From positions 1 to 64,000 of the forward strand of contig NZ_CP023740.1 of assembly GCF_002752655.1 (NCBI RefSeq): 64,000 bases of DNA, written 5' to 3'. A program made the translations under genes and the position numbers. Of the stretch, positions 18,411 to 31,800 are shown in pieces. Every line of letters starts with the position of its first letter. Position 1 is the stretch's first letter. This DNA comes from Methylosinus trichosporium OB3b (GTDB taxonomy: Bacteria > Pseudomonadota > Alphaproteobacteria > Rhizobiales > Beijerinckiaceae). The notes under the pieces were generated by a model. It was not told where the DNA came from, made no database searches, and was given only the letters and a program-made list of their open reading frames with translations.

Positions 18411-21400
18411 TCAGCTATCTATGGTTAGGACTCTCATCAATTCGGCGAGCGAATTCAGAAGCGCCGGACTGGAGACAATCGATTCATGATCCGATTCGGT
18501 GAACGAATGAAAAATTCTCGCTGTCCGTAGCTGACTCGACACCTCGTCGATCACGGCTCTCTGGCGACCTTTCGACCACCAGCAATAGACAGGCGCCGCC
18601 ACCGGCGGCAGCGATCCCGAAAACTGCTCTGTCGCCAATCCGAGCGTCCTGCTTATCAGACATGCTCTCGTCAAATCTTCCGCCTCGAGACCCGCATATT
18701 GACCCTGTGGACGGAGCAAGCCGGCATTTATCAGAGAGCGCGTCCATTCGAGCAATGGCTGCTCCGAATCGAGTGGATCAGATATCTCATCAGGAATCTG
18801 CAAATGCTCACCGCTTTTCTCTCCGACCCGTCCGAGCAGATAGGCATATCCTTCACGCCAGTCGCCAGTCGCGACTTGTCGGGCGAGTCCGCTCGGCAAT
18901 GGCGGATCGATCAAGCCCAGGAATCGGACCTCCTGCCCGATGCGCTCGAGCCTCGCGGCTATCAAAGTCGCGAGTATGCCGCCCAACGACCAACCAAGGA
19001 GATGGTAAGGTCCGTCATTCTGAGTCGCTCGCATGAGCTCGACATAGTCGTCCGCCATCGTGTCGAGCGAGACGTCTCGATGACTGGGATCGACGAGCGT
19101 TCTGCAAGAAAGTCCGTATACGGAGCGCACGCCGTTCAATGATTTTGCCAATGATAAATAGCCCAGGACAGTGCCGAGCGCCGAATGGATGCAGAAGAGA
19201 GGTTCTCGCTCGAAGACGCGTTGGTTGAGCAGCATCGTCGAGTTCCGACGCGCCGATATAGCGTGAATGGTGGGATTGCCGATCAAGTCGCGCAAGGTGA
19301 GCGTCAGGCCGCGGATGTTTCGCGATCGAGCCGAGGTCACGACACGCAACGCCGAGATCGAATCGCCGCCGAGCTCGAAGAAATTGTCGTTGCGTCCGAT
19401 GCGCTCGACGCCGAGCGTCTCCGCCCAGATCGCCGCCAGCGCTTCCTCGACCTCGCCCTGCGGCGCCTCATAGCCGCGGTCGCTCACGAACTCCGCCGCC
19501 GGCAGCGCCTTGCGATCGATCTTGCCATTCGCATTCAGCGGCAGGCTCTCCAGCACCACGATCGCGCTCGGCGTCATATGATCCGGCAGCCGCTCACGAA
19601 GACGGGCCCGCAGCGCCGAGGGATCGATCGTTCGTCCCGACGCGGCCGATACATAGCCGACGAGCCGGGAGCCCCCCGGGCCGGCCTGCGCGACCACCGC
19701 CGCCTCACGGACCTCCGATTGCGCCAGCAGCTGCGCCTCGATCTCGCCCAGCTCGACGCGGAACCCGCGAACCTTCACCTGATCGTCGAGCCGCCCGAGA
19801 TATTCCAGCTCGCCCTCGCTGCTCCACCGCGCCAGATCGCCGGTGCGATACAGCCGGCCGCCTCGATCGTCGAACGGATCGGCGATGAACCGCTCCGCGC
19901 TCAGCCCGGCGCGATGCAGATAGCCGCGCGCCAGCAATTCTCCCCCTATATACAGCTCGCCGGAGACGCCCACAGGCGTCGGAGCCAAGCCCTCGTCCAG
20001 AACATGAGCCTGCGTCTCGGCGATCGGCCGCCCGATCGGAACGCGGCTGCGACCGTCGTCGCGGCAACGCCATTGCGTGACATGGATCGTCGTCTCGGTC
20101 GGCCCATACAGATTCTCCAGGCTCGCTCCGTGCAGCCGCTGCAAGGCTTCACGCTGCGTCGCCGCCGGCATCGCCTCGCCGCCGCAGATCACATGGCGCA
20201 GCCGCGTCCGCTCCTCGACCCCCTCATGCGCCAGAAAGGCCTGCAGCATCGCCGGCACGAAGTTCAACGTCGTGATCTCGTGCCGACGGATCAGTTCGAC
20301 GATCCGCTCGGGGTCCCGATGATCTCCTGGATTCGCCACGACCAGGCGCGCGCCCGAGGTCAGCGGCCAGAAGATCTCCCACACCGACACGTCGAAGCCG
20401 AAAGGCGCCTTGTGCAGCACGGCGTCGGCGCCGGCGAGGCCATAGGCGTCCTGCATCCACATCATGCAGCTCGCCAATGACCGATGCCGGATCGCCACGC
20501 CTTTGGGCCATCCGGTGGATCCTGACGTGTAGATCACATAGGCGAGGCTCTCGGCATGAACCGCGACCGAAGGATCGAGATCGGATTGGTCGTCGACATC
20601 GAGCCGATCCAGCTCCAGCGTCGTCAGACCCGCCGCGAATGAAAGACGCTCCTTCACCCTCGCCTGCGTCAGCAGAAGAGCGATCCCGCTGTCCTGCGCC
20701 ATATAGGCCAGACGATCCGCCGGATAGTCCGGGTCCAGCGGAACATAGGCCCCGCCCGCCTTCAGAACCGCCAGAAGGCCCACCACCATCTCGAGCGAGC
20801 GCTCCATCGCGACGCCCACCAGCCCATCAGGCTTCACGCCGAGAGCGATCAGCCGATGCGCCAGACGGTTGGCGCGCGCGTTCAGCTCGCCATAGGTGAG
20901 CGACGCGCCCTCGAACGTCACAGCGACCGCTTCCGGATGGCTCCGCGCCTGACGCTCGAACAGCCGATGCACCGGCTCCACATCCGAAAACCGCCGATCA
21001 TTCGCCCCCCATTCCAGCAACCGCCCCCGCTCCGCCGCGCCCAGCACCGGAACGTCGACAATCGGTCGCTTCGACCCCTGCTCGAGAGCGTCGACAAGTC
21101 CGTCGATCGCCGTCTTCATGTATTCGCAAATTCGGGAGGCGTCGACCGACGCGCTGACATGCGCGACCAGCTCGAATTCTTGGCCGAGATCGTTCACGGA
21201 TATCCCGAGAGGATAATTGGTGCGTTCTTCGCTTTTTATGACGTCGACGCCTTCCCAAGCGCCATCGGCCGCTTCATCTTCCTGCCGCTCGCTGTAGCGA
21301 TAATTCAGCAGTGTCGAAAACAAAGGCGCATCGTTCGGCAAGCGGCTGCAACGCTGCGCCAGCGAGAGACTGGCGTGTTCGTGATGTATCAGCTCGGTCA

Positions 21401-24400
21401 GTGTCGCATGAACGCTGCGAAGGCACTGCTCGACCCCCAATCTCTTCAATTCCGCGCGGAACGGCAGGGTATTGATGAACATGCCAAAGGTCCGATCGCC
21501 GCCCGCGCCGCTCTGCATGCGGCCGAACAGCACGGTGCCAAACACGACGTCGTCCCTCCCCACCAGCTTTCCCAGCACTAGCGCCCATGCCAAGTGGAAA
21601 AGGCTCGCGGCGCTCACGCGATGGCGTTGCGCCTCGCGGCGTATCCGCGCAGCCGAGGCCGCTGTCAGCGGCAGCCGCGCCTCCGCGACGGCGCGACCGT
21701 CGCCGCGCACGTCGAGCAGATCGAAAGGCGCCGTCGTCTCCGCCACATCGCCCAGCATCTTGCGGAAAAACGCTTCGTGCTCGGTCGTGCTCATGCTCGA
21801 TCGAGCCTTCGCCACAAAATCCCGGAACGGCGACGGTTTCGGCAACAGGTGTTCCTTGCCGGCCTGAAGCAGGGCGATTTCCTCGATCAGTCGCTTCACG
21901 GTGGTATTGTCGTCCACCATATGGTGGGCCAGCAGCCTGAGAAGCCAGCGCCCTTCGGCGCCGTCTTGCGCTCCCACGGCGTGAAACATCGGGGCGCGAC
22001 GCACATCGATCCGGAAGCGCCGGGGATCTGCGAACAGGTCCAGCCGCTCGCCGGCGTCCGAGCCTTCATCGGCGAGCCAATGCACCTGCATTTCCGCACG
22101 CCGGTAGACCACCTGGACGGGCATGGTCAGATTTTCCCAGAGCACAGCAGTACGCAAGATATCATGACGCTCGACCACACGATTGAAGCAAGCGACGAAG
22201 CGATCCAATCGTTCTTTGCTGTCGAACGTCAGCGTATGCGCTGTCACATAAGCATCGCCTTCGCCGTGAAGCAGGTGGTGGAACAACATCCCTTCCTGAA
22301 GCGGGGTCAACGGGTAGATGTCTTGAATATTCGCTGCGCCGCCGGGCACCCTCACCTCGATTTGATGAATCTCCTCGGCGTCGAGCTCGAGCAGCGTCAG
22401 CATGCTCGGCTCGATAGCTGCGCAATCCGCAGGAATGAGGTTGAGGGGCGCCGCCGTTTCGTCCGGAGCCGCGCTCTCGGCCACGGCCTGCGCGAAAAGG
22501 GCCAGCGTCGGCAGCTGAAACAAGGCGCGCACATTCGTCCGCCAGCCGCGCATTCGCATGCGCTCCAGCAAGCCCAACGCCAGCAGGGAATGCCCGCCGA
22601 GCTCGAAGAAATTGTCGTGCCGCCCCACGCGCTCGACCCCGAGCGTCTCCGCCCAGATCGCCGCCATCGCTTCCTCGACCTCGCCCTGCGGCTCTTCATA
22701 GCCGCGATCGCTCACAGCGTCCGCCGTCGGCAGCGCCTTGCGATCGACCTTGCCGTTCGCATTCAGCGGCAGCTTTTCCAGCACCACGATCGCGCTCGGC
22801 GTCATATAGTCCGGCAGCGTCTCACGCAGCCGATCACGCAGCGCCGAGGGGTCGATGGTTCGTCCCGGAGTCGCCGATACGTAAGCCGCCAGCCGCGTGC
22901 CCGCCAGCCCCTGTCGCGCGACCACGATCGCCTCGCGCACGTCCGGCTGCGCGAGCAGCTGCGCCTCGATCTCGCCCAGCTCGATGCGGAAGCCACGCAG
23001 CTTCACCTGATGATCGATACGGCCGAGATACTCCAGCTCGCCATCGCTGTTCCAGCGCACCAGATCGCCGGTGCGATACAGCCGGCCACCGCGCCCGTCG
23101 AACGGATCGGCCACGAATCGCTCGGCGCTCAGTCTAGGCCGCTTCAGATAGCCGCGCGCCAGGCCATCCCCGGCCACATACAACTCGCCCACAACGCCGA
23201 TCGGTGCAAGATTGAGAGAGCCGTCCAGCACTCTCAGTCCCAGGTCCGGAATAGCCGCTCCGACAGGGCTGCGGCACCCTTCCAAGTCCTTCGCCGTGAT
23301 CGGTCGGTAAGTGACATGCACCGTGGTCTCGGTAATTCCATACATGTTGATCAAACGCGGCCGCTTATCACCCCAGCACTCGATCCACGGACGCAATCGT
23401 TCCGGATCGAGCGCTTCTCCACCGAAGATCACGGCCCGCAGAGCCAGCGGCTCGTCATGAGGCTTGATCGCATTCATCAATTGACCGAAGGCCGAAGGGG
23501 TCTGATTGAGCACGGTCACACCCTGCCGGCGCAACAATCGCAGAAAGTCCTCCGGCGAGCGGCTCACCCAATAGGGCGCCACGACCAGATGCCCGCCCGT
23601 GCACAGCGCTCCGAATATCTCCCATACAGAGAAGTCGAAAGCGTAAGAATGGAACATCGTCCACACGTCGTGCGGGCCGAACTCGAACCAAGCGTCGGTC
23701 GCAGAGAGCAACCGGGCGACATTGCGGTGGCACAGCTGGGCGCCTTTGGGCCGTCCGGTGGATCCTGACGTGTAGATCACATAGGCGAGGCTCTCGGCGT
23801 GAACCGCGACCGAAGGATCGAGATCGGATTGGTCGTCGACATCGAGCCGATCCAGCTCCAGCGTCGTCAGACCCGCCGCGAATGAAAGACGCTCCTTCAC
23901 CCTCGCCTGCGTCAGCAGAAGAGCGATCCCGCTGTCCTGCGCCATATAGGCCAGACGATCCGCCGGATAGTCCGGGTCCAGCGGAACATAGGCCCCGCCC
24001 GCCTTCAGAACCGCCAGAAGGCTCACCACCATCTCGAGCGAGCGCTCCACCGCGACGCCCACCAGCCCATCAGGCTTCACGCCGAGAGCGATCAGCCGAT
24101 GCGCCAGACGGTTGGCGCGCGCGTTCAGCTCGCCATAGGTGAGCGACGCGCCCTCGAACGTCACAGCGACCGCTTCCGGATGGCTCCGCGCCTGACGCTC
24201 GAACAGCCGATGCACCGGCTCCACATCCGAAAACCGCCGATCATTCGCCCCCCATTCCAGCAACCGCCCCCGCTCCGCCGCGCCCAGCAGATCGACGTCG
24301 CCGACCGCCTGATCCGGCCGCTCCGCCAGCGCCTCCAGCAGCGCCATGTAATGCCCCGCCATCCGCTCGATCGTCGCCGCATCGAACAGCTCCCGCGCAT

Positions 24401-24947
24401 AGCTGAACGTCACCATCAACCGCCCATCCGAATCCTCGACGCTGTCCACCGCCAGCTCGAACTGCGCGCCCTGATCGCCGAGCGACAGCTCCGTCAATCG
24501 CAATCCCGGCAGATCCTGCAACGCCCGCCGGTCCTGCCGCTGGTGATTGAACATCACCTGGAACAGGGGATTGGTTCCCAGATTGCGATCCGGCTGCAGA
24601 GCCTCCACCAATTGCTCGAACGGCAGGTCCTGATGCGCCTGGGCGCCCAGCGCCGCTTCCCGCGTCCGCCGCAACAGATGCGAGAAGCTCCGCCGCGGCT
24701 CGACGACATTGCGAAGCACCTGCGTGTTCACGAAAAACCCCACCACGCCTTCGGTCTCCGCCCGATGACGATTGGCGATCGGCACGCCCACGCGAATGTC
24801 GCTCTCGCCGGCGTAGCGATGCAGCAGCGCCTGCAAGCCCGCCAGCAACGCCATGAACAAGGTCGCTTCCTCCGCCTGCGCGCGCCGCTGCAGAGCGGCG
24901 ATCAGGCGCGCCGGCGCCTCGACCGCGTAGCGCCCCGCGCGATAGCC
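18411..24947 (-). CDS. NRPS terminal gene, 3' part: (C)-A(Thr)-PCP-C(dual E/C)-A-PCP-TE
   Basis: In-frame remainder (2178 aa) of the terminal NRPS after a one-base deletion at 24946-24949; it should be continuous with 24902-28888. Order: rest of an LCL condensation domain, Thr adenylation domain (pocket residues DFWNIGMVHK, the textbook Thr code), carrier domain (LGGHSL), a condensation domain whose N-terminus has HHLLHGEGD, matching the HH(I/L)xxxxGD motif of dual epimerisation/condensation domains, an adenylation domain with pocket DVWNIGLIHK, a carrier domain (LGGDSI), and a thioesterase with GWSLGG and a late His in SDHESIV. The TE would release the peptide. Without the 5' part no sensible start codon is present, so if the deletion is real this half is probably not made properly. 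Confidence 0.85.
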   Translation of the reverse strand, partial: GYRAGRYAVEAPARLIAALQRRAQAEEATLFMALLAGLQALLHRYAGESDIRVGVPIANRHRAETEGVVGFFVNTQVLRNVVEPRRSFSHLLRRTREAALGAQAHQDLPFEQLVEALQPDRNLGTNPLFQVMFNHQRQDRRALQDLPGLRLTELSLGDQGAQFELAVDSVEDSDGRLMVTFSYARELFDAATIERMAGHYMALLEALAERPDQAVGDVDLLGAAERGRLLEWGANDRRFSDVEPVHRLFERQARSHPEAVAVTFEGASLTYGELNARANRLAHRLIALGVKPDGLVGVAVERSLEMVVSLLAVLKAGGAYVPLDPDYPADRLAYMAQDSGIALLLTQARVKERLSFAAGLTTLELDRLDVDDQSDLDPSVAVHAESLAYVIYTSGSTGRPKGAQLCHRNVARLLSATDAWFEFGPHDVWTMFHSYAFDFSVWEIFGALCTGGHLVVAPYWVSRSPEDFLRLLRRQGVTVLNQTPSAFGQLMNAIKPHDEPLALRAVIFGGEALDPERLRPWIECWGDKRPRLINMYGITETTVHVTYRPITAKDLEGCRSPVGAAIPDLGLRVLDGSLNLAPIGVVGELYVAGDGLARGYLKRPRLSAERFVADPFDGRGGRLYRTGDLVRWNSDGELEYLGRIDHQVKLRGFRIELGEIEAQLLAQPDVREAIVVARQGLAGTRLAAYVSATPGRTIDPSALRDRLRETLPDYMTPSAIVVLEKLPLNANGKVDRKALPTADAVSDRGYEEPQGEVEEAMAAIWAETLGVERVGRHDNFFELGGHSLLALGLLERMRMRGWRTNVRALFQLPTLALFAQAVAESAAPDETAAPLNLIPADCAAIEPSMLTLLELDAEEIHQIEVRVPGGAANIQDIYPLTPLQEGMLFHHLLHGEGDAYVTAHTLTFDSKERLDRFVACFNRVVERHDILRTAVLWENLTMPVQVVYRRAEMQVHWLADEGSDAGERLDLFADPRRFRIDVRRAPMFHAVGAQDGAEGRWLLRLLAHHMVDDNTTVKRLIEEIALLQAGKEHLLPKPSPFRDFVAKARSSMSTTEHEAFFRKMLGDVAETTAPFDLLDVRGDGRAVAEARLPLTAASAARIRREAQRHRVSAASLFHLAWALVLGKLVGRDDVVFGTVLFGRMQSGAGGDRTFGMFINTLPFRAELKRLGVEQCLRSVHATLTELIHHEHASLSLAQRCSRLPNDAPLFSTLLNYRYSERQEDEAADGAWEGVDVIKSEERTNYPLGISVNDLGQEFELVAHVSASVDASRICEYMKTAIDGLVDALEQGSKRPIVDVPVLGAAERGRLLEWGANDRRFSDVEPVHRLFERQARSHPEAVAVTFEGASLTYGELNARANRLAHRLIALGVKPDGLVGVAMERSLEMVVGLLAVLKAGGAYVPLDPDYPADRLAYMAQDSGIALLLTQARVKERLSFAAGLTTLELDRLDVDDQSDLDPSVAVHAESLAYVIYTSGSTGWPKGVAIRHRSLASCMMWMQDAYGLAGADAVLHKAPFGFDVSVWEIFWPLTSGARLVVANPGDHRDPERIVELIRRHEITTLNFVPAMLQAFLAHEGVEERTRLRHVICGGEAMPAATQREALQRLHGASLENLYGPTETTIHVTQWRCRDDGRSRVPIGRPIAETQAHVLDEGLAPTPVGVSGELYIGGELLARGYLHRAGLSAERFIADPFDDRGGRLYRTGDLARWSSEGELEYLGRLDDQVKVRGFRVELGEIEAQLLAQSEVREAAVVAQAGPGGSRLVGYVSAASGRTIDPSALRARLRERLPDHMTPSAIVVLESLPLNANGKIDRKALPAAEFVSDRGYEAPQGEVEEALAAIWAETLGVERIGRNDNFFELGGDSISALRVVTSARSRNIRGLTLTLRDLIGNPTIHAISARRNSTMLLNQRVFEREPLFCIHSALGTVLGYLSLAKSLNGVRSVYGLSCRTLVDPSHRDVSLDTMADDYVELMRATQNDGPYHLLGWSLGGILATLIAARLERIGQEVRFLGLIDPPLPSGLARQVATGDWREGYAYLLGRVGEKSGEHLQIPDEISDPLDSEQPLLEWTRSLINAGLLRPQGQYAGLEAEDLTRACLISRTLGLATEQFSGSLPPVAAPVYCWWSKGRQRAVIDEVSSQLRTARIFHSFTESDHESIVSSPALLNSLAELMRVLTIDS
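19357..21047 (-). repeat. NRPS repeat copy a (carrier plus adenylation domain)
   Basis: Nearly identical to 35691-37385 and 39014-40700 over the carrier domain and the whole adenylation domain of pocket type DVWNIGLIHK. The offsets are constant (16334 and 19657 bases), showing collinear copies without gaps. Confidence 0.9.
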
Positions 24948-25593
24948 CCTTCCGCCTTGCGGGGATGATCCGTCGGCAATTGCAGCACGGGATGCTCGGC
25001 GCCGAGCTGTCCCCGCCAATAGGAGAGCTGCCGCTCCTTCTCGCCCGCCTCGAGCCAGTTCCGCTGCCACGCGGCGTAATCGGCATATTGGATCGGCAGA
25101 GGCTCCAGCGCCGCCGCTTCGCCGCGCAGCCGCGCCCGATATTGGGCCACGAACTCCTCCACGATGATCTGCATCGACCAGCCGTCCGAGACGATGTGGT
25201 GCATCACCACCACCAGCACATGCTCCTTCTCGCCCGTCCTGATCACCGCCACACGCAGCAGAGGGCCCTGCGTCAGATCGAAGGGGAGGTCGCAGATCGC
25301 CTGCGCCCGCTCGCGCATGCGCCCCTCGCGCTCCGCCTCGGCGACCTCGCCGAGATCGATCAGCGGCGCCTCGATCGGCATCGCGGCGAAAATGTGCTGC
25401 TCCACCCGGCCTTCCGCATCCGCACGGAACACCGTGCGCAGCGACTCGTGACGCTCCACCAGCGCCGCGAAGCTCGCCCACAGCGCCGACACATCCAGCA
25501 CACCCTCGAGACGTAGCGCCCCGCTGATGTGATACGCCGTGCTCGAAGGAGCCAGACGCCACAAAAACCATTGCCGTAGCTGAGCGGCGGACG
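23744..25593 (-). repeat. NRPS repeat copy b (condensation domain plus adenylation N-subdomain)
   Basis: Nearly identical to 30209-32059 and 36833-38678. The copy is one base shorter than 30209-32059, and the whole difference is the C-run at 24946-24949 that breaks the reading frame. Confidence 0.9.
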
Positions 25594-28500
25594 CCAAAAG
25601 CAGCAGGGTTCTGGGCGCTCTCTGCAACTTCGGCTGCGTCGACTCTTCCTCCTCCTTCGCCGACGCTTCGTCCATGAGCCGCGCCACGCCGGCGAGCGTC
25701 TTTCCTGCGAGCAGCTGCTTGGGCAGCATATGAACGCCGTGCTTGCGCGCTCGCGCCACGAGCTTCAACGCAAGAATCGAATCCCCACCGAGCTCGAAGA
25801 AATCATCGTCCCGTCCGACACGCTCGACGCCGAAGACTTCGGCCCAAACGCGGGCCAGCGCTTCTTCCGTCCGCCCTTGCGGCGCCGCATGACCCTTTGC
25901 CTCGCAATGGGGAGGCGCCGGCAGAGCTTTGCGATCGACCTTTCCGTTGACCGTCAGCGGCAGCGCATCCAGCGCCATGATCGCGCTCGGCATCATGTAA
26001 TCGGGCAGCGTTCTCGTGAGCGACGCGCGCACACGATCCAGATCGATTCGTTCGCCCGGAAGCGCCACAACATAAGCATCGAGCCGATCGCGGGCGCCGT
26101 CATCCCGAGTCGCCACGACCTCGGCCTCCGCAATTCCCTGTTGCTGGCGCAAGGCGTATGCGACCTCCCGCAATTCCACGCGGTAGCCTCGAATTTTCAC
26201 TTGATCGTCGACTCGGCCGAGAAATTCGAGGCTTCCGTCTTTCAGCGCCTTGACGCGATCGCCGGTGCGATATAGCCGTCCCCCCGTTCGAAAAGGGTGG
26301 GCGATGAACCGATCGGCCGTTTGCGCGGCTCGCGACAGATAGCCGCGCGCCAATCCGGCGCCGCCCAAATATAGCTCGCCCGCGACCCCTTGCGGAACCG
26401 GGTCGAGCTCGGCGTCGAGCACATATGCGTCGCAATTCGCGAGCGGCTTTCCCATCGGCAATGAATCGGCTAGTCGCGTCGCGTCGCGGGCTTCTTGGGT
26501 GAGTACGCCGACAGTCGTTTCGGTCGGACCATAGTGATTGAGAACCGCGCATCCGGGCTTGAGCGCGGCTATCTGGTCGAGCATTGGCCAGCGCGTCGCT
26601 TCGCCTCCCACCACCAGTCGAGCGGTCGGCAGCACGTCGGCGGGCGCACTTGCAGCCATGAGCGCTCGCAGGTGACTGGGCACGATCTTGAGCACGTCGA
26701 TACGCCGATCCGCCATGAATTGGGCAAAGGCGTCGGGATCGAAAGCGCGATCCTGTGAAACGAGGTGCAAAGTGCGTCCGCTGCATAAGGCGCCGAACAG
26801 GCTCGTGTTGCCCAAGTCCGCCGCCACCGTCGACGCCATAGCGACCTCGGTCGCGCGCTCGGGGAGATCCATTTGCGCGAGAACCGCCTGCACATAATTG
26901 GCGAGCGCTTCGCGAGTGACGACCACACCCTTGGGCTTACCCGTTGAGCCGGAGGTGTAGACGACATATGCGCCCTGCTCCGGGTGCGGGCTCACTCGCA
27001 AATATCGTCGGCGATTCATCTCGCCATCGAACGCCAGTCGAATCATCGGCGTCGAAATCGCCCATGCAGGCGATCCTGCGCACAAGAGAGCGCGAACGCC
27101 GCTATCGTCCGCCTGAAAGGCAAGGCGTTCTGCGGGCAGCTGCGGATCCAGCGGCACATAGGCGGCTCCCGCCTTGAGCGCTGCGAGCACGCCGAGCACG
27201 AATTCGCACGACCGCGCTGCTAGAACGCCAACTCGCGCCTCCGGGCCGATATTATGATCCACCAATTCCGCTGCGAGCCCGTCGGACTGAACGTCGAGCT
27301 CCTCATAGCTGTAGGCGCGGCGTTCATCGCGAACAGCGGTTCGGTTCTTGAAGCGACGAACAGACTCGGTCCACAAGCCCAGCACATCGGCGTTGGCGAA
27401 TGCACGCCGCTCGCCGAGCAGACAAGAGGATTTCTCCCCGAGATGCAATTCGCTCAATTTGGATTCGGGTCGCTCGACAACTTGCTTCGCCAATATGTCG
27501 AACATATGCGCGAACCGCTGGATCGAATCATGATCGAACAGCTCCTGAGGATAGGCCAATATCGCTTCGACGCCATCGGCGCCATCGACAAAGTCGAGAC
27601 TGAGATCAAAATGGGCTTCACCCGCTGAAAAATCTTCGACCTGGATTTCTAGGCCGGGCAGTTTCCAATCGATCGGCACATCATCTTGTTGTGTGCATTT
27701 CACTTGAAATAGTGGGTTCACATTCGGCTCGCGCTCGGGCCGCAGCGCCTCCACCAAGAGGTCGAATGGGAGATCGGGATGACCATGGGCGTCCAGAACC
27801 GCCTTCCGCACGTCGCCGAGCAGGTCGGAAAAAGTTCGAAACGTCTCCACCCGGGCCCGCAACACGAGAACGTTAGTCAAGCACGCGATCATGCCGCGAA
27901 CTTCGGCGCGCTGACGATTGGCGGTCGGAACCCCGACACGCATATCCCTCTCGCCGCTGAGGCGGCGCAACAACAGCATGAATAGCCCGAGCATGACCAT
28001 GAACAGGGTGGCGTCGTGCGTCTTGGCCAAGGCCGCGAGTCCCGCGCTCGTCCCTGCGGACAATCTGAACTGGTGGCGGCCCTCTTTTCTTTGGGGCGAC
28101 GACCCTCGCGCCCTGTCGAAGGGCAGATCCAAGACAGGATGCGTATCGCCGAGTTGGGCGCGCCAGTAAGCCAATTGTCGTTCTTTCTCACCCGCCTCGA
28201 ACCAATTACGTTGCCAAACGACATAATCCGCGAATTGGACCGGCAGCGGCTGCAGCCTTTCCGCGCTCGGATCACATTCGATTTGATAAAGATGAAGAAG
28301 CTCCTGGATCAATATGCGAGCGGATATGCCGTCCCCCGCGACGTGGTGGAGAACGATCCCCAGCACATGGTCGTTGTCACCGAGCTTCCACAGCACGGTT
28401 CGCACCGGGGGCTCTGCATCGAGCATGAATGGAGCGTGCGCGAAGCGATGCTGCAATCGATCTAGCTCGTCGAAGCGAAGATGCTCGGGGATCCGGCTCA

Positions 28501-28888
28501 AATCCACAAATTGAGTGGCGATGTCGCTCGGGGACATGACCGCCTGAATTGGATCGCCATCCACGCCCGCCTGCAAGATGGTGTGCAAAGTCTCATGTCG
28601 TTCGATGAGAGCCCGCACCGCGGACAGCAATGCGTCTGCGTTCAACGCGCCTTTGAAACGTATTGCTCCGGGCAAATTGTAGGCCGCACTCGCTGGGTCC
28701 AGCTTCCAGGTCAACCACAGACTGCGCTGCGCGTAGGAGATCGGAATCGGATCACCCCTATCCGCTCTCACGATGGGAAGCTCGGCGAAGCTCAGACCTG
28801 CTTCGTGAAGCTTCTTCAAAAAGTGGCGTCGTGCGTCAAGGCTGAGCGCAGCGAAGCGGCGAGCGAGACGCTGATCTTCACGTTCCAT
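24902..28888 (-). CDS. NRPS terminal gene, 5' part: C-A(Asp)-PCP-C, truncated by frameshift
   Basis: Starts with ATG 28888, four bases after the stop of the preceding NRPS. Order: condensation domain with HHVAGDG near residue 179, adenylation domain ([11 protein letters not shown] near 643) with pocket DLTKVGHVGK, almost the textbook Asp code, carrier Ser near 1035 (LGGDSI), then a condensation domain with HHIVSDG near 1228. After residue 1313 the frame leaves the family and stops at 24902. The two other copies of this stretch keep one more base (31411-31415 and about 38036-38043). The Asp module is the natural substrate site for the dioxygenase at 52043. Together with 18411-24947 the intact gene would be about 3490 aa. 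Confidence 0.87.
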   Translation of the reverse strand: MEREDQRLARRFAALSLDARRHFLKKLHEAGLSFAELPIVRADRGDPIPISYAQRSLWLTWKLDPASAAYNLPGAIRFKGALNADALLSAVRALIERHETLHTILQAGVDGDPIQAVMSPSDIATQFVDLSRIPEHLRFDELDRLQHRFAHAPFMLDAEPPVRTVLWKLGDNDHVLGIVLHHVAGDGISARILIQELLHLYQIECDPSAERLQPLPVQFADYVVWQRNWFEAGEKERQLAYWRAQLGDTHPVLDLPFDRARGSSPQRKEGRHQFRLSAGTSAGLAALAKTHDATLFMVMLGLFMLLLRRLSGERDMRVGVPTANRQRAEVRGMIACLTNVLVLRARVETFRTFSDLLGDVRKAVLDAHGHPDLPFDLLVEALRPEREPNVNPLFQVKCTQQDDVPIDWKLPGLEIQVEDFSAGEAHFDLSLDFVDGADGVEAILAYPQELFDHDSIQRFAHMFDILAKQVVERPESKLSELHLGEKSSCLLGERRAFANADVLGLWTESVRRFKNRTAVRDERRAYSYEELDVQSDGLAAELVDHNIGPEARVGVLAARSCEFVLGVLAALKAGAAYVPLDPQLPAERLAFQADDSGVRALLCAGSPAWAISTPMIRLAFDGEMNRRRYLRVSPHPEQGAYVVYTSGSTGKPKGVVVTREALANYVQAVLAQMDLPERATEVAMASTVAADLGNTSLFGALCSGRTLHLVSQDRAFDPDAFAQFMADRRIDVLKIVPSHLRALMAASAPADVLPTARLVVGGEATRWPMLDQIAALKPGCAVLNHYGPTETTVGVLTQEARDATRLADSLPMGKPLANCDAYVLDAELDPVPQGVAGELYLGGAGLARGYLSRAAQTADRFIAHPFRTGGRLYRTGDRVKALKDGSLEFLGRVDDQVKIRGYRVELREVAYALRQQQGIAEAEVVATRDDGARDRLDAYVVALPGERIDLDRVRASLTRTLPDYMMPSAIMALDALPLTVNGKVDRKALPAPPHCEAKGHAAPQGRTEEALARVWAEVFGVERVGRDDDFFELGGDSILALKLVARARKHGVHMLPKQLLAGKTLAGVARLMDEASAKEEEESTQPKLQRAPRTLLLLASAAQLRQWFLWRLAPSSTAYHISGALRLEGVLDVSALWASFAALVERHESLRTVFRADAEGRVEQHIFAAMPIEAPLIDLGEVAEAEREGRMRERAQAICDLPFDLTQGPLLRVAVIRTGEKEHVLVVVMHHIVSDGWSMQIIVEEFVAQYRARLRGEAAALEPLPIQYADYAAWQRNWLEAGEKERQLSYWRGQLGAEHPVLQLPTDHPRKAEGAIARGATRSRRRRA

Positions 28889-28892
28889 CAAG

Positions 28893-31800
28893 TCAAACCT
28901 CGAATTCGCTCATCAAGCTGTCCATCCGCGCCAGCCGGTTGCAGCGCGAGCCGGCGGTGGTCGACCACGATGGCGACAGTCCGGCGGCGCATTCATGCAG
29001 CGCCGGACTCTCGAACAGGAGCCGAACGGAAACTTCGCAAGCGTGGCGACTGGCCAGAAGCGCGACCACCTGTGACGCGAGCAAGGAGTGTCCGCCCAGA
29101 TCGAAGAAATCGTCGCGCCGGCCCACCCGCTCGACGCTCAAAACTTCCGCCCAGATCGCCGCCAGCGCTTCCTCGACCTCGCCCTGCGGCGCCTCATAGC
29201 CGCTGTCGCTCACGAACTCCGCCGCCGGCAGCGCCTTGCGATCGATCTTGCCATTCGCATTCAGCGGCAGGCTCTCCAGCACCACGATCGCGTTCGGCGT
29301 CATATAATCCGGCAGCGCCGCGCGCACACGATCACGTAGCGACGAGGAATCGAGCGTTTCACCAGACGACGCCGAAACATAACCTACGAGGCGCGGCCCA
29401 GCCGGGCCTGTCTGCGCCGTCACCACCGCCTCGCGCACCCCCGGCTGCGCGAGCAGCTGCATCTCGATCTCCCCGAGTTCGATGCGGAAACCCCGCACCT
29501 TCACCTGATCGTCGATGCGGCCGAGAAATTCCAGCTCGCCGTCCTTGCTCCATCGCGCCAGATCGCCCGTTCGATACATCCGACCGCCACAATCGTCGAA
29601 CGGATCGACGACGAAGCGCTCCGCGCTCCCCGCCGGACGGTTCAAATAGCCGCGCGCCAAGCCGACGCCGGCCACATGCAGCTCGCCCACGACGCCGATC
29701 GGGGTCGGACTGAGGTCGTCGTCCAATACGCGGAGTTGCGTCGAGGCGATCGCGGATCCGAGAGACACTCTGCCGGAAACCCGACCCATCGCGGACCATA
29801 TGGTCGTCTCGGTCGGGCCATACATGTTCCAAAGCACGACGCCGACGCTCGTCAGGTCCCGAGCCAGATCGGCCGGCAATGCTTCGCCGCCGCACAGTCC
29901 CTTGAATTCGAGATCCGGCGGGCCTTTCCATTGCGACGAGCGAAGCAACCGCCATGTCGCGGGCGTGCATTGCAGCATCGTCGCTCTGCTCTGCTCCATG
30001 AGCCTGGCGAGACGCCTTCCATCGCGTGCGTCTTCCCGAGAGGCCATGATCGTTCGAGCGCCGGCGATCAGCGGTAGGTAGAGCTCCAGCGCAGCGATGT
30101 CGAAGGATAGCGATGTCACCGCGACTAGGATGTCGTGTCGCGCGACTTCAAGGCGCTCCCTCATGCTCAGCAGAAAATGGCCGAGGGCTTCGTGGCGCAC
30201 CATCACCGCTTTGGGCCGTCCGGTGGATCCTGACGTGTAGATCACATAGGCGAGGCTCTCGGCGTGAACCGCGACCGAAGGATCGAGATCGGATTGGTCG
30301 TCGACATCGAGCCGATCCAGCTCCAGCGTCGTCAGACCCGCCGCGAATGAAAGACGCTCCTTCACCCTCGCCTGCGTCAGCAGAAGAGCGATCCCGCTGT
30401 CCTGCGCCATATAGGCCAGACGATCCGCCGGATAGTCCGGGTCCAGCGGAACATAGGCCCCGCCCGCCTTCAGAACCGCCAGAAGGCTCACCACCATCTC
30501 GAGCGAGCGCTCCACCGCGACGCCCACCAGCCCATCAGGCTTCACGCCGAGAGCGATCAGCCGATGCGCCAGACGGTTGGCGCGCGCGTTCAGCTCGCCA
30601 TAGGTGAGCGACGCGCCCTCGAACGTCACAGCGACCGCTTCCGGATGGCTCCGCGCCTGACGCTCGAACAGCCGATGCACCGGCTCCACATCCGAAAACC
30701 GCCGATCATTCGCCCCCCATTCCAGCAACCGCCCCCGCTCCGCCGCGCCCAGCAGATCGACGTCGCCGACCGCCTGATCCGGCCGCTCCGCCAGCGCCTC
30801 CAGCAGCGCCATGTAATGCCCCGCCATCCGCTCGATCGTCGCCGCATCGAACAGCTCCCGCGCATAGCTGAACGTCACCATCAACCGCCCATCCGAATCC
30901 TCGACGCTGTCCACCGCCAGCTCGAACTGCGCGCCCTGATCGCCGAGCGACAGCTCCGTCAATCGCAATCCCGGCAGATCCTGCAACGCCCGCCGGTCCT
31001 GCCGCTGGTGATTGAACATCACCTGGAACAGGGGATTGGTTCCCAGATTGCGATCCGGCTGCAGAGCCTCCACCAATTGCTCGAACGGCAGGTCCTGATG
31101 CGCCTGGGCGCCCAGCGCCGCTTCCCGCGTCCGCCGCAACAGATGCGAGAAGCTCCGCCGCGGCTCGACGACATTGCGAAGCACCTGCGTGTTCACGAAA
31201 AACCCCACCACGCCTTCGGTCTCCGCCCGATGACGATTGGCGATCGGCACGCCCACGCGAATGTCGCTCTCGCCGGCGTAGCGATGCAGCAGCGCCTGCA
31301 AGCCCGCCAGCAACGCCATGAACAAGGTCGCTTCCTCCGCCTGCGCGCGCCGCTGCAGAGCGGCGATCAGGCGCGCCGGCGCCTCGACCGCGTAGCGCCC
31401 CGCGCGATAGCCCCCTTCCGCCTTGCGGGGATGATCCGTCGGCAATTGCAGCACGGGATGCTCGGCGCCGAGCTGTCCCCGCCAATAGGAGAGCTGCCGC
31501 TCCTTCTCGCCCGCCTCGAGCCAGTTCCGCTGCCACGCGGCGTAATCGGCATATTGGATCGGCAGAGGCTCCAGCGCCGCCGCTTCGCCGCGCAGCCGCG
31601 CCCGATATTGGGCCACGAACTCCTCCACGATGATCTGCATCGACCAGCCGTCCGAGACGATGTGGTGCATCACCACCACCAGCACATGCTCCTTCTCGCC
31701 CGTCCTGATCACCGCCACACGCAGCAGAGGGCCCTGCGTCAGATCGAAGGGGAGGTCGCAGATCGCCTGCGCCCGCTCGCGCATGCGCCCCTCGCGCTCC

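Noticed and set aside
21594..23768. Long plus-strand open frame of 724 codons opposite the NRPS, and similar ones at 2839-4545, 4176-5663 and 49251-51425
   Set aside because: They are antisense shadows of high-GC genes, Arg- and His-rich with no recognisable domains, and they track the codon phase of the real genes on the other strand.
24950..25571. N-terminal extension of the downstream NRPS fragment rich in Gly, Arg and Ala
   Set aside because: It is the wrong frame of the condensation domain; the same shadow appears at the intact copies near 30706-32037 and 37332-38693.
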